The notes under the pieces were generated by a model. That model saw nothing but the letters and a program-made list of their open reading frames with translations. It was not told the DNA's origin and did not search any database. Below are positions 1 to 8,582 of a DNA stretch of 64,000 bases, one piece after another. Within the stretch, counting starts at the first letter, position 1. Every line of letters begins with the position of its first letter. The position numbers and the translations under genes were made by a program. This DNA comes from SG8-40 sp963792855 (lineage in GTDB: Bacteria; Pseudomonadota; Gammaproteobacteria; Burkholderiales; Eutrophovitaceae), in assembly GCA_963792855.1 (NCBI GenBank), contig CAWBXZ010000010.1, forward strand, positions 18,693-82,692, given 5' to 3'.

Positions 1-1374
1 CCCGAGATGCGTGAGGGCCAGGCTGGGATTGAGATCGATGGCGGTGCGCAATTCCTCGATCGCCGCATCGTAGTCACCTCGCAACGTTTGAATCCTGCCA
101 AGCGCAGCGTGCGCCATCGCTTCCTTGTCGTCGAGCGCGAGGGCTTTGCCCGCGAACTGCGATGCCTGCTTTAGGGTTTCACGGGGGCAATCAACGTAGG
201 ACTGAATGATCTGGAGATACAGCGTATATGCCAGTGCTGCAACCGGTTGCGCGAAATTGGGATCCTGCTCGGCGGCCCGTTGGAACAATCGCCTCGCTTC
301 GGCGAAGTTCTCAGCATCGAATCGCCAAAGGTGCCATAGGCCGCGTTGATAGGACTCCCATGCATCAAGGTTCTCAGGCGGTTTACGGCGGGCGGTTTCG
401 CGCTCGAGATAACCGACTTCCGTTTGCAGGGCCGCGACCAGAGTCTCCGTGATTTCGTCCTGAAGATCGAACAGGTCAACAAGCTCGCGATCGTAGCGTT
501 CCGCCCAGACGTGGTTACCGCTACTAGCATCGATTAACTGCGCGCTGATACGCACCCGGTTACCACCCTTGCGCACGCTGCCTTCCAGCAAATAGCGAAC
601 GCCCAGCTCCTTGCCCACCTGCCTCACGTCGGGTGATAGGCCTTTGTAGGCGAAGCTCGAGTTGCGCGCGGTGACGAACATCCAGCGGATATGCGACAAC
701 GCGGTGATCAAATCCTCAGCGATACCATCGGCGATATAGTCCTGATCGGCTTCCCCGCTCAAGTTGTCGAAGGGGAGTACGGCGATCGAAGGTTTGTCCG
801 GTAGCGTCAGTGGGTTATCGGCGCTTGGCGATGCGGTGGTCGTCGTTTCGGTAACGACGCGGTATGCCCGCACTGGTTTGGCGATGTTCTTGACTTTCTG
901 TTCGCCAGTAAATTCAAACGCGACCGGCAGCTTGTTCTCAGCGTGATCGAACACGGTGCCTGAGACAGTGATGCCGCCAGGCTGAGCGAGACTTTCAAGC
1001 CTGGCCGCGATATTCACACCGTCACCGTAGATCGTGCCATCGTCTTTTTCGATGACGTCACCAAGATTGATCCCGACGCGGAAGTGCATGCGTCGATCCT
1101 CTGTTAATGCGCTATTGCGGGTTGCGAGTTCCGACTGCACGTTGGCAGCGCACTGAACCGCCTCGACGACACTGCCAAAAACCGCCAATACGCTGTCGCC
1201 GGCGGTATCGACGACTCGGCCCTTGTGGCGGTCTATGTGGTCACTGAAAACTTTGCGGTAGGCAGTGAGTGAGCGCACCGTGGCGAATTCGTCATCCCCC
1301 ATCAGCCTGGAGTACCCCGCCACGTCAGCGCTCAGGATTGCAGCCAACCTGCGTTCGCCTTCGTCCATTCCCAT
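1..1374 (-). CDS. Class III adenylate/guanylate cyclase with TolB-like and TPR regions (partial)
   Basis: Reading leftwards from ATG at 1374 the frame stays open to the window edge (458 codons), so the C-terminus is missing. Residues 1-170 form a class III nucleotidyl cyclase catalytic domain: ILSADVAGYSRLMG near the start carries the first metal-binding Asp, and DTAGDSVLAVFG carries the second, followed by FRVGINLGDV. After a short linker, SIAVLPFDNLSGEADQDYI is the conserved opening of the TolB-N-like domain seen in this family, and the distal part (FAQPVAALAYTLYL, AMAHAALGRIQTLRGDYDAA) is TPR. This architecture is common for proteobacterial CHD-TPR cyclases that make cAMP in the cytoplasm; the input signal cannot be read from sequence. 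The start has a good AGAGAGGG Shine-Dalgarno site. Its product could feed the cNMP-binding protein at 42.8 kb, but that link is speculation. Confidence 0.85.
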   Translation of the reverse strand, partial: MGMDEGERRLAAILSADVAGYSRLMGDDEFATVRSLTAYRKVFSDHIDRHKGRVVDTAGDSVLAVFGSVVEAVQCAANVQSELATRNSALTEDRRMHFRVGINLGDVIEKDDGTIYGDGVNIAARLESLAQPGGITVSGTVFDHAENKLPVAFEFTGEQKVKNIAKPVRAYRVVTETTTTASPSADNPLTLPDKPSIAVLPFDNLSGEADQDYIADGIAEDLITALSHIRWMFVTARNSSFAYKGLSPDVRQVGKELGVRYLLEGSVRKGGNRVRISAQLIDASSGNHVWAERYDRELVDLFDLQDEITETLVAALQTEVGYLERETARRKPPENLDAWESYQRGLWHLWRFDAENFAEARRLFQRAAEQDPNFAQPVAALAYTLYLQIIQSYVDCPRETLKQASQFAGKALALDDKEAMAHAALGRIQTLRGDYDAAIEELRTAIDLNPSLALTHLG

Positions 1375-1671
1375 GCGTCTGCCCTCTCTGGCTTTATGGT
1401 ACGCCGCATTCGGTACGCATTGAAAGCCGACTAGATTAACAGGGGCGGACCACTGCAAGAGATTGATGCACAAATATTCTGACGCGAGATGGATGCTCCC
1501 CAGGCCCATAGAAGCACGTTTTGATGCCCAGATCCGCCTCCTAAGCGCCTGTGGAAAATGCTGTACGCAATCGGGATTAGCTACTCGGGTGTTGATTCCT
1601 TCCTCCCCGGTTGGACCGCGCACATCCGTGAAAGCGCGGCTGTCTAGCGCGGACTCGGGCACAATGCTCGA

Positions 1672-3873
1672 ATGACTCTGAAGCGTTTTTTTGCGAGCAC
1701 ACCACGCGGGCTGGCCGATCTGCTGGCGGGCGAACTGCATGCGTTGGGTGCGCTGGATGTGCGCGAGGGCAGGGGGGGTGTCAATTTCAGCGGCACTCTG
1801 GAGATCGCGTATCGGGCCTGCCTGGAATCGCGGATTGCGAGCCGGGTTTATCTGCCGCTCCTGACTCTGGAGGCTCCGACCACGGAGCAATTCTATGCGC
1901 AGCTGTCAGCGCATGACTGGTCCCGGGAAATCGCCCACGGCGCGACACTCGCTTGCGATTTCAGCGGGCAGCACCCGACCATCATCCACAGCCTGTTCGG
2001 CGCGCAGAGGATGAAAGATGCGGTCTGTGACCAGCTGCGTGAGGCGACGGGCTGGCGCCCGGACGTCAAACCGGACGAGCCCGGCGTGCGCCTGCACGCG
2101 CATGCCAATGGGACGCGTGTCGATGTTTCGATCGATCTTTCGGGTGAGGGCCTGCACCGCCGCGGCTATCGCGAGTCAGGCGGCCCGGCGCCGCTGCGCG
2201 AAAATCTGGCGGCTGGTGTGTTGCTGCGAGCCGGCTGGCCGCAACTGGCACGCGACGGCGCCCGCTTTCTGGATCCGATGTGCGGATCCGGAACGCTGGT
2301 GATCGAAGCCGCGATGATCGCTGCGGACCTGGCGCCCAATATCCGGCGAACGTACTTCGGATTCCTTGGCTGGCGTGGCCATGAGGAACCGCTGTGGCAG
2401 TCGGTGTGCGCAGCCGCGCGCGAGCGCGGCGATGCCGGTGTCGCCGGCTGGGCCGAGCGGGTCGCGGTTGATCCGACACAGGCCCTGTGCGGCAGCGATC
2501 GCGACGGCGACGCATTGCTCTCGGCGCGTGCGAACGCCGAACGCGCCGGGGTGGCCGAGCTGACGCGTTTTACCGAGGGCGATCTGGCGGACGCCGCACC
2601 GCCGGCCGGCGCCGCGCGCGGCCTGGTGTGCGCAAACCCTCCGTACGGCGAACGCCTGGAGGATCGAGACGCGGCGCGCGACACCCATCGTTTGTTGGGC
2701 GAGGTACTGCAGCAGCGATTCATGGGCTGGCAGGCGGCGGTCATCACGGCGGCGAGCGGATTGGGACTGGAGCTGGGCCTGCGCGCGTATCGCACGCACA
2801 CGCTGTGGAATGGTCCGATCGAGTGCCGCTTGTTGCGCTTCGATCTCACGCCGAAGGCGGTGCGGGACCTGAGACCGCGGCAACGCGATGAGGCCGACAA
2901 CAGTCTGCGCGAATCCGCCGGATCGCGGATGTTCGGCAATCGCATTGCCAAGAATCTGAAACGCCTGCGCGCCTGGACGAAACGCGAGGGCGTGAGCTGC
3001 TATCGAATCTACGATGCCGACATGCCGGAGTACGCGTTCGCGATCGACCGGTATGAAGCGGCGGATCAGTCGCGCCAGTGGCTGACCGTGCAGGAGTACG
3101 CGGCGCCGGACGAGATTCCGCAGGAGCAGGTCAAGCGCCGGCGCGCCGAGGCGCTGGCGGCCTTGCCGGAGGCAACCGGCGTGGCGCGCGGGGATATCCG
3201 TTTCCGCATGCGCAAACGCATGTCCGGCTCCGAGCAGTATGAGAAGCAGGCCGAGCGCCGCGAATTCTTTACCGTGCTTGAAAACGGCCTGAAGTTCGAA
3301 GTCAATTTTGACGACTATCTGGATACCGGATTGTTTCTCGATCACCGCATCACCCGGCAGCGTCTCAGGGAGCAGTCGAGAAACAGGAAATTCCTGAATC
3401 TGTTTGCCTACACCGGCAGTGCCACGGTGTATGCCGCTGCCGGCGGCGCGCGGCACACGGTGACGGTCGACCTTTCGCGCACGTACCTCGATTGGGCACA
3501 GCGCAATCTGCGCCACAATGGCTTCACGGATGCCCGGCACGAACTGGTGCAAGCCGACGTGCGGGAATGGCTCAGGTCCGAGACTCCCGGATTCGACCTG
3601 ATATTTCTCGATCCGCCGACGTTCTCGAATTCGGCGCGCATGCAGGGGGTGCTCGATATACAGCGCGATCATGTCGAACTGATCGATGCCTGCATGCGGT
3701 TGCTCGCCAAAGATGGCCTGCTGGTGTTCTCGACCAATGCCCAGAAATTCAAGCTCGATCCGGCGCTGTCGGCGCGCTATGCGATCGAGGATATCTCGCG
3801 CAAGACACTGCCGACGGATTTCGAGCGCAATTCGAAAATACATCGTTGCTTTGAAATACGTCAGAGGAACTGA
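1672..3873 (+). CDS. rlmL: Bifunctional 23S rRNA (guanine-N2/N7) methyltransferase RlmKL
   Basis: A 733-residue protein, close to the roughly 700 residues of E. coli RlmKL, which methylates G2445 (m2G, RlmL half) and G2069 (m7G, RlmK half) of 23S rRNA. An N-terminal THUMP-type region (about 45-155) precedes the first Rossmann methyltransferase with DPMCGSGTLVIEAA at about 201 and the catalytic NPPYGERL at about 322. The C-terminal half carries a second SAM-binding site, NLFAYTGSATVYAAAGGA, at about 575 and FDLIFLDPPTFSNS at about 643. Fusion of the two enzymes in one chain is typical of gammaproteobacteria. The ATG at 1672 matches the usual N-terminus (MTLKRFFASTPRGL). Several long antisense reading frames inside it are codon-bias shadows. 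Confidence 0.95.
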   Translation: MTLKRFFASTPRGLADLLAGELHALGALDVREGRGGVNFSGTLEIAYRACLESRIASRVYLPLLTLEAPTTEQFYAQLSAHDWSREIAHGATLACDFSGQHPTIIHSLFGAQRMKDAVCDQLREATGWRPDVKPDEPGVRLHAHANGTRVDVSIDLSGEGLHRRGYRESGGPAPLRENLAAGVLLRAGWPQLARDGARFLDPMCGSGTLVIEAAMIAADLAPNIRRTYFGFLGWRGHEEPLWQSVCAAARERGDAGVAGWAERVAVDPTQALCGSDRDGDALLSARANAERAGVAELTRFTEGDLADAAPPAGAARGLVCANPPYGERLEDRDAARDTHRLLGEVLQQRFMGWQAAVITAASGLGLELGLRAYRTHTLWNGPIECRLLRFDLTPKAVRDLRPRQRDEADNSLRESAGSRMFGNRIAKNLKRLRAWTKREGVSCYRIYDADMPEYAFAIDRYEAADQSRQWLTVQEYAAPDEIPQEQVKRRRAEALAALPEATGVARGDIRFRMRKRMSGSEQYEKQAERREFFTVLENGLKFEVNFDDYLDTGLFLDHRITRQRLREQSRNRKFLNLFAYTGSATVYAAAGGARHTVTVDLSRTYLDWAQRNLRHNGFTDARHELVQADVREWLRSETPGFDLIFLDPPTFSNSARMQGVLDIQRDHVELIDACMRLLAKDGLLVFSTNAQKFKLDPALSARYAIEDISRKTLPTDFERNSKIHRCFEIRQRN

Positions 3874-3983
3874 CTGCGTGACGTCTGCTGCCGAATTGCA
3901 GGGCGCGAAGCCTTTCCGGTGCCGGGTCCAGCCGGTACCTTACCGGCCAGCGTCCAAAAGCAGTCAATGTGACGGGAGAAAGA

Positions 3984-4286
3984 ATGTCGATCTATCTGAT
4001 TTTCGAGAATGAAATCCATGACGAACAGGCCTACGCGCGTTACAAGGCAGCGGTGCGGCCGATGGTTGAGGCCGCCGGTGGCGAATACCTGACCCGGGAC
4101 GGAAAAATCGACGTGCTCGTTGGCGACTGGCGCCCGAAGCGCATTGTGATTTTCAGATGGCCGAGTCAGGAGACGCTGGATGCGTTTCTGGCATCGGACG
4201 CGTACCAGCCCTGGAAAAAACTTCGCGAGTCCGTGACGACGACAAAGACGCTCATTCGGGTCGAGGACACCGAACACGGCGCGTAG
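3984..4286 (+). CDS. DUF1330 domain protein
   Basis: About 100 residues beginning MSIYLIFENEIHDEQAYARY, with the family pattern of a small ferredoxin-like alpha/beta barrel: a start strand, YARYKAAVRPMVEAAGGEYL, DWRPKRIVIFRWPSQETLDAF and a final YQPWKKLRESVTTTKTLIRV. DUF1330 proteins are small cytosolic dimers of unknown biochemical role, related in fold to antibiotic biosynthesis monooxygenase (ABM) proteins. An upstream in-frame ATG at 3969 exists, but the GGGAGAAAGA ribosome-binding site fits the start at 3984. It follows rlmKL by about 110 bases in the same direction. No catalytic claim can be made. Confidence 0.85.
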   Translation: MSIYLIFENEIHDEQAYARYKAAVRPMVEAAGGEYLTRDGKIDVLVGDWRPKRIVIFRWPSQETLDAFLASDAYQPWKKLRESVTTTKTLIRVEDTEHGA

Positions 4287-4393
4287 CGGGAGTGAACTTC
4301 CGAACGGAGCCGGACCTCGGCAAGACACCCTGGTCGCCCTTAAAATTCTGTCTGGTCGGAAAACGTGAACGTAGAACCCGCCAGGAATTGCTT

Positions 4394-4990
4394 ATGCGCG
4401 TTTTTGTAATGAGGGCTCGAGCAGCACCCACGGACAGTCAGCAGTTGCTGGCCGCTGTCGGTCAGGCGGCTCACACGGAAATACTGGCACATACCTTAAT
4501 GAACGCAATCTTTGTGGCACAAGCGCATCGCGATGATGTGCTCGTTCACCTGGTTCTGGAAAGTACACGGGATTTTTCCCGGACGATCAGTTTTTCTTCC
4601 AATGAGCTGGGCACGCTTGGCGGCTTTGACGAACAAAAGCTGCTAGGCAAGATTGCCGGTGCACTGGATTGCTCCACCGGCATGGGCAAGGAAGAGTCGC
4701 GTGATGTAGAGCCCGGCATTGGCGTACGAACCACCAGTTTTGAAAAGCTCGTACAGGAACTGGCGGAAATGTACCCACTGTATGTGCTGGACAAGAAAGG
4801 TATCGCGATACGTGACCAGGCATTTGAAGGCGACGCCTGTTTCCTGATGACAGATCATATTCCGATGCCGAAAAATAGCTTGAACGGTTTGAAACGATTG
4901 GGGGCAATCAAAATCAGCCTGGGTCCAAAAATGTTATTTGCGTCCCAGTGCGTGGTGTTGATTCATAACGAACTCGATCTTCGTCAGTAG
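4394..4990 (+). CDS. TrmY-like tRNA pseudouridine N1-methyltransferase (bacterial form)
   Basis: A 198-residue protein that I recognise as the TrmY/DUF358 family of SPOUT methyltransferases. Archaeal TrmY converts pseudouridine-54 of tRNA to N1-methylpseudouridine using SAM. The N-terminal MRVFVMRARAAPTDSQQL, the central GGFDEQKLLGKIAGALD, FLMTDHIPMP and the terminal ISLGPKMLFASQCVVLIHNE follow the SPOUT trefoil-knot pattern, with the SAM-binding loop near the C-terminus. Bacterial relatives (some Vibrio, Shewanella and Pseudomonas) are usually annotated as putative pseudouridine methyltransferase, and their substrate is not established. A longer frame begins at 4157 inside the DUF1330 gene, but homology supports the start at 4394. 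Base composition is a little more AT-rich than neighbours, so transfer is possible. Confidence 0.85.
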   Translation: MRVFVMRARAAPTDSQQLLAAVGQAAHTEILAHTLMNAIFVAQAHRDDVLVHLVLESTRDFSRTISFSSNELGTLGGFDEQKLLGKIAGALDCSTGMGKEESRDVEPGIGVRTTSFEKLVQELAEMYPLYVLDKKGIAIRDQAFEGDACFLMTDHIPMPKNSLNGLKRLGAIKISLGPKMLFASQCVVLIHNELDLRQ

Positions 4991-5246
4991 AAAACGCGGG
5001 CAAGTCCTGCAATTCAGCACCTGCGTGCCCGGCTCAAGCCGGGGCCCTAACCGGACCAACAGGGGTCGGACTGGAGTTCCCGGGATTTTGTGGACACGCT
5101 AATGCCAATCGAACAGTTCACAACGCGTGCCAATGGCCAATCGGAAGAGTTCTGGAACCTCCAGACCCGGGTAGTATGCTTGATGTTCCAGCATGTGCCG
5201 CTCCCGGCAGACAGCGAGTCAAGATGATTGAGAACCGGAGCACGGA

Positions 5247-6329
5247 ATGAATATTTTTCGTTGTCAGAATTGCGGCCACTCGCTTTTTTTCGAGAACGTA
5301 CGCTGCGAGAGCTGCGGCTACGCGCTCGGCTTCCTGCCGGACGCGATCGACATGAGTGCACTGGAAGCCGAAAGCGGTGACGCGTGGCGGGCGTTGGGCG
5401 CAGTGCCGGGACATGATCGCTACCGGATGTGTGACAACTATGTGAACAAGAATATCTGCAACTGGATGATCCCGTTGGCGGATACGCAGCCGTATTGCCG
5501 CGCTTGCCGGCTCAACAGCATCGTCCCGGACCTGTCGGTGCCGGGAAACCGTGAGCTCTGGGCCCGGCTGGAAGCGGGTAAGCGCCGGACGGTTTATGGC
5601 CTGATGCGGCTAGGCATGCCGATCGTCGATCGCATTGCCGACCCGGAACATGGTTTGACTTTTAAATTCATGGCGGACGTGGCGCCGAGTTTTCGCGAAA
5701 GCGGGCAAGTGATGACCGGTCACGCCCACGGAGTGATTACCATCAACCTGAGGGAAGCCGACAGCGCTGTGCGCGAGAAACTTCGCCTTGATCTGGATGA
5801 GGTCTACCGGACCATACTCGGCCATTTTCGCCATGAGATCGGGCATTACTACTGGGAGCGACTGATTGACGGCACCGCCCATCACGAGCCGTTCAGGGCG
5901 CTGTTCGGCGACGAGCGTGCAGACTACGATCAGGCGCTGTCGCGGCATTACAAGGAAGGGCCGCCACCGGACTGGCTGCAGCGCTTCGTCACTCCGTACG
6001 CCAGCATGCACCCGTGGGAAGACTGGGCCGAGACCTGGGCGCATTACCTGCATATCTGCGACACGCTGGAAACCGCCAACGCATTCCAGATGCGTATCCG
6101 CGCGCCGGGCCTGCAAAACGCCCAGGCCAGCCTCGCCATTGATGGCGACGTATTTGACGCGCAATCGTTCGACGACTTGATGGCGCGCTGGTACCCACTG
6201 ATATTTGCGGTCAACAGCATTAACCGCAGCATGGGCCAGCCGGATCTTTATCCGTTCGTACTCTCGCCTCTGTCCTTGGACAAGCTGCGTTTCGTCCACG
6301 AAGTTATCAGCGTCAGCCGGAGCGCTTGA
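5247..6329 (+). CDS. Zinc-ribbon putative zinc metallopeptidase
   Basis: A 360-residue cytosolic protein. The first 30 residues form a zinc ribbon (FRCQNCGHSLFF, then CESCGYALGF) and a second Cys pair lies near CRACRLNSIVPDLS. The central part has GHFRHEIGHYYWERL at about residue 195, an HExxH zinc-protease motif, with downstream acidic residues in DERADYDQALSRHYKEG and HPWEDWAETWAHYLHICD. This is the layout of the family named 'putative zinc-binding metallopeptidase' (zinc-ribbon plus Peptidase_Mx-like domain), of unknown substrate. No signal peptide or membrane segment is visible. The start is the ATG preceded by a GAGCACGGA region. It stands alone between intergenic stretches. Confidence 0.85.
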   Translation: MNIFRCQNCGHSLFFENVRCESCGYALGFLPDAIDMSALEAESGDAWRALGAVPGHDRYRMCDNYVNKNICNWMIPLADTQPYCRACRLNSIVPDLSVPGNRELWARLEAGKRRTVYGLMRLGMPIVDRIADPEHGLTFKFMADVAPSFRESGQVMTGHAHGVITINLREADSAVREKLRLDLDEVYRTILGHFRHEIGHYYWERLIDGTAHHEPFRALFGDERADYDQALSRHYKEGPPPDWLQRFVTPYASMHPWEDWAETWAHYLHICDTLETANAFQMRIRAPGLQNAQASLAIDGDVFDAQSFDDLMARWYPLIFAVNSINRSMGQPDLYPFVLSPLSLDKLRFVHEVISVSRSA

Positions 6330-6348
6330 CGATGAACGAACAGAACCC

Positions 6349-6400
6349 GGGGTCAGGTCTTGCAATATAGCAATCAATGCGGTCAGAACCCTTTGAATTA
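6349..6400 (+). repeat. Dispersed intergenic repeat, copy 1
   Basis: About 50 bases whose left part reads GGGGTCAGGTCTTGCAATAT and whose right part ends GCGGTCAGAACCCTTTGAA. It closely matches the stretch at 10398-10449 across its whole length. The left half recurs at 16146, 20788, 23327 and, inverted, near 52036. It lies between two genes and has no coding potential. It resembles small REP-type elements, but no partner transposase is visible here. Confidence 0.6.
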
Positions 6401-6476
6401 TCCTCAACCTGATCCGCGTCAATGAGCGCTACCGTCCGTTGGGCGGGTGGAAATTTCGCGTACGGAGGGTAACGAC

Positions 6477-6983
6477 ATGAGTCGATGGAGGAGAATTACC
6501 ATTGTCCTGGCGATCGCATGCTTGTCTGTGGAATTGTGTCGAGCGGATGATCTGGCGAGCTCACTCCTCGGCACATGGCGTCTTGTGTCCTACAAAGCCG
6601 AATACTCAGATGGTTCTGTTGAAGACTTGTACGGCTCGTCACCGTTGGGAATTATCTCGTATGATGTGACAGGGCACATGTTCGTTCATGTGATGAAAAC
6701 GGACCTTCCCAAATGCGGCACGATCGACAGGCGCAAATGTCCAGAGAAGCAGGCACGTCTGGCCTTCGACAATTCTTTCGCATATTGGGGGCGCTATGAG
6801 GTGAAGCCGTCAGAAAAGATGGTCTTGCATTATGTTCAGGGCGCCTCCTGGCCGGACTTTGTCGGGATATCGCAAACGCGATTTATCGAAATCTCCGGTA
6901 ACCGCCTCACGATAACGACGCCGCCGCGGAAGATTGGCGGGGTGGACAATGTCGGAGTCCTGGTTTGGGAACGCATCGAATGA
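6477..6983 (+). CDS. Secreted lipocalin-like domain protein
   Basis: A 168-residue product with an N-terminal signal peptide (MSRWRRITIVLAIACLSVEL, cleavage probably near CRADDLA). The mature part begins LLGTWRLVSYKAEYSDGS and continues LGIISYDVTGHMFVHVM, FAYWGRYEV and ends VGVLVWERIE, which is the pattern of the lipocalin-like family (Lipocalin_5 type beta-barrel, ligand unknown). I prefer the start at 6477 because CGGAGGGTAACGAC precedes it; a longer frame from 6447 lacks this. Likely periplasmic. A second, shorter protein of similar style is at 17573. Confidence 0.75.
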   Translation: MSRWRRITIVLAIACLSVELCRADDLASSLLGTWRLVSYKAEYSDGSVEDLYGSSPLGIISYDVTGHMFVHVMKTDLPKCGTIDRRKCPEKQARLAFDNSFAYWGRYEVKPSEKMVLHYVQGASWPDFVGISQTRFIEISGNRLTITTPPRKIGGVDNVGVLVWERIE

Positions 6984-6991
6984 AAGCCGTT

Positions 6992-7009
6992 AAGGGGTCA
7001 TAGCCCTTT
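6992..7009 (+). repeat. Post-stop AAGGGG/CCCTTT hairpin
   Basis: A short inverted repeat, AAGGGGTCATAGCCCTT, only nine bases after the stop of the lipocalin-like gene. Similar hairpins follow murI (12687) and the second GST (54644). It has no T-tract, so it is a weak terminator candidate or the end of the dispersed repeat family. Confidence 0.4.
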
Positions 7010-7052
7010 ACTCCCAGGGGCGCCACATTCGAACACACAGGAGCAGAAGAAG

Positions 7053-7811
7053 ATGGATCTTGAACTCAAAGGTAAAAAAGCAATCGTGACCGGCGGCACG
7101 CGAGGCATAGGCGGGGCGATTGCCGACCGGCTGGCGCGCGAAGGGGCGGATGTGGCGATCTGTTCGCGCACGCCCGCGGCCGTGGAGGCGATGACGGCGG
7201 CGCTCAAGAAGCATGGCGGCAAGGTTTACGGGGAGGCGGTGGATGCCTCGGATGGCGCAGCCTTGCGGAAATTCGCAGCGAACGCGATCGGTGCGCTGGG
7301 TGGCGTGGATATCGTGGTGCACAACGTCAGCGGCTGGGGCGGGCTGGACGAGGCCGCCTGGCGCCAGACCTTCGAGGTGGATGTGCTGGGTGCCGTGCGA
7401 TTGATGGAAGCCACCATTGACGGTCTGAAAGCTTCAGGTAATGGCAGCGTGATCTTTATTGCCAGCACGGCGGCCGTCGATGCGTTCCGCGGACCGCGCT
7501 CCTACAACGCCCTGAAGGCGGCGCTCATTGCCCACGCGAACAGCCTGTCACAGGAACACGCGAAGAATGGTGTTCGTTTCAATTGCGTATCGCCCGGCCC
7601 GATCTTTCACAAGGACGGCCCGTGGGACAACGTCAAGAAAAACGACCCCGCCACCTACGAGAGTGTCCGCGCGCGCGTGCCCATGGGCCGCATGGGCAAA
7701 CCCGAAGAGGTGGCGAACGCGGTGGCGTTCCTCGCCAGCCCGGCGGCCGCGTTCATCACCGGCACCAACATCATCGTCGATGGGGGCTTCACGAGCCGCG
7801 TGCAGTTCTAG
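7053..7811 (+). CDS. SDR family oxidoreductase
   Basis: A classical short-chain dehydrogenase of 252 residues, the usual family size. The NAD(P)-binding turn is TGGTRGIGGAIADRLARE near residue 10, followed by the HNVSG variant of the NNAG motif, the catalytic Ser in FIASTAAVDAF, and YNALKAALIAHANSLSQE with the catalytic Tyr and Lys. The C-terminal FITGTNIIVDGGFTSRVQF is typical of 3-oxoacyl-reductase-like SDRs. The arginine right after the first glycines (CSRTP at the end of strand 2) favours NADP(H). A strong CAGGAGCAGAAGAAG site precedes the ATG. Substrate unknown; it is the first gene of a run of redox proteins (flavodoxin, FMO). Confidence 0.9.
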   Translation: MDLELKGKKAIVTGGTRGIGGAIADRLAREGADVAICSRTPAAVEAMTAALKKHGGKVYGEAVDASDGAALRKFAANAIGALGGVDIVVHNVSGWGGLDEAAWRQTFEVDVLGAVRLMEATIDGLKASGNGSVIFIASTAAVDAFRGPRSYNALKAALIAHANSLSQEHAKNGVRFNCVSPGPIFHKDGPWDNVKKNDPATYESVRARVPMGRMGKPEEVANAVAFLASPAAAFITGTNIIVDGGFTSRVQF

Positions 7812-8026
7812 GCGGCGCGTGAGGGGAACAGGACGCAAGGCGCGCTATCCGCATTTCGTGTGCGAACTGAATTGGCTGATCGGGAAAGTCCGGGCTGCCT
7901 CTATCGATTCCGTGAGTAATCGGACTCGGACTGTCGCCTTGAGCCCGTCAGCATCGGTCCTCCCTGGCTTGTTGAAATACAAGTCAACACGTGATCCCGA
8001 ACTTTCATGAAAAGGCGGAATCAGAA

Positions 8027-8533
8027 ATGACGAAAACGCTGGTTGTTTATTACTCCCTGACCAACCACACCCATAAGGTGGCGGAACTCATTGCGCAAGG
8101 TGTTGATGCGAGCATCGAGAGGATTCTCGATGCACAAAGCAGAGAGGGTGCTCTCGGATATTTTCGGTCTGGTCAACAGGCGATGTTGCAACGCTCGGCC
8201 CCGATACAAGCGGTCAAGGAAGACCCCGCTCACTATGATCTGACAATCCTTGGCTCGCCTGTCTGGTCATGGAGCCTTTCTCCTCCGTTGCGCAGCTATG
8301 TGATCGCGCAAAAACATAAATTGAAGCAGGTCGCCTTTTTTTGTACCGAAGGTGGCTCTGGCGGTGCGCGTTTGTTCCGCCAGTTGCAAACGCTCTGTGG
8401 CAAGCCGCCGGTGGCCACTCTGGAGATCACGGAAGGCGAATTGAAATCCGGTAATTACGTCGGAAAAGTCCAGGAGTTTATCCGGCAAGTTTCAGGCGTT
8501 ACTGCGAGCGCAGTCCCGGACTCCGAACAGTAG
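8027..8533 (+). CDS. Flavodoxin family protein
   Basis: A 168-residue flavodoxin-like protein. The FMN phosphate-binding loop is YYSLTNHTHKVAELIA at residues 8-23, and LTILGSPVWSWSLSPPLRSY contacts the isoalloxazine ring in relatives. FFCTEGGSGGARLFRQL is the third strand-loop. Proteins of this kind are short-chain electron carriers or NAD(P)H-quinone reductases. The start at 8027 (MTKTLVVYYS) matches the family N-terminus; an upstream frame from 7991 does not. It lies between the SDR and FMO genes on the same strand. Function beyond FMN binding is not readable. Confidence 0.85.
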   Translation: MTKTLVVYYSLTNHTHKVAELIAQGVDASIERILDAQSREGALGYFRSGQQAMLQRSAPIQAVKEDPAHYDLTILGSPVWSWSLSPPLRSYVIAQKHKLKQVAFFCTEGGSGGARLFRQLQTLCGKPPVATLEITEGELKSGNYVGKVQEFIRQVSGVTASAVPDSEQ

Positions 8534-8582
8534 GGGCTCGGACCCCTTGAACATCGTGCTTCGACCATGGAACTTCGAATCA

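Noticed and set aside
2176..3843. Long minus-strand frame of 555 codons
   Set aside because: It lies entirely opposite rlmKL, has no homology and no ribosome-binding site; codon-bias shadow.
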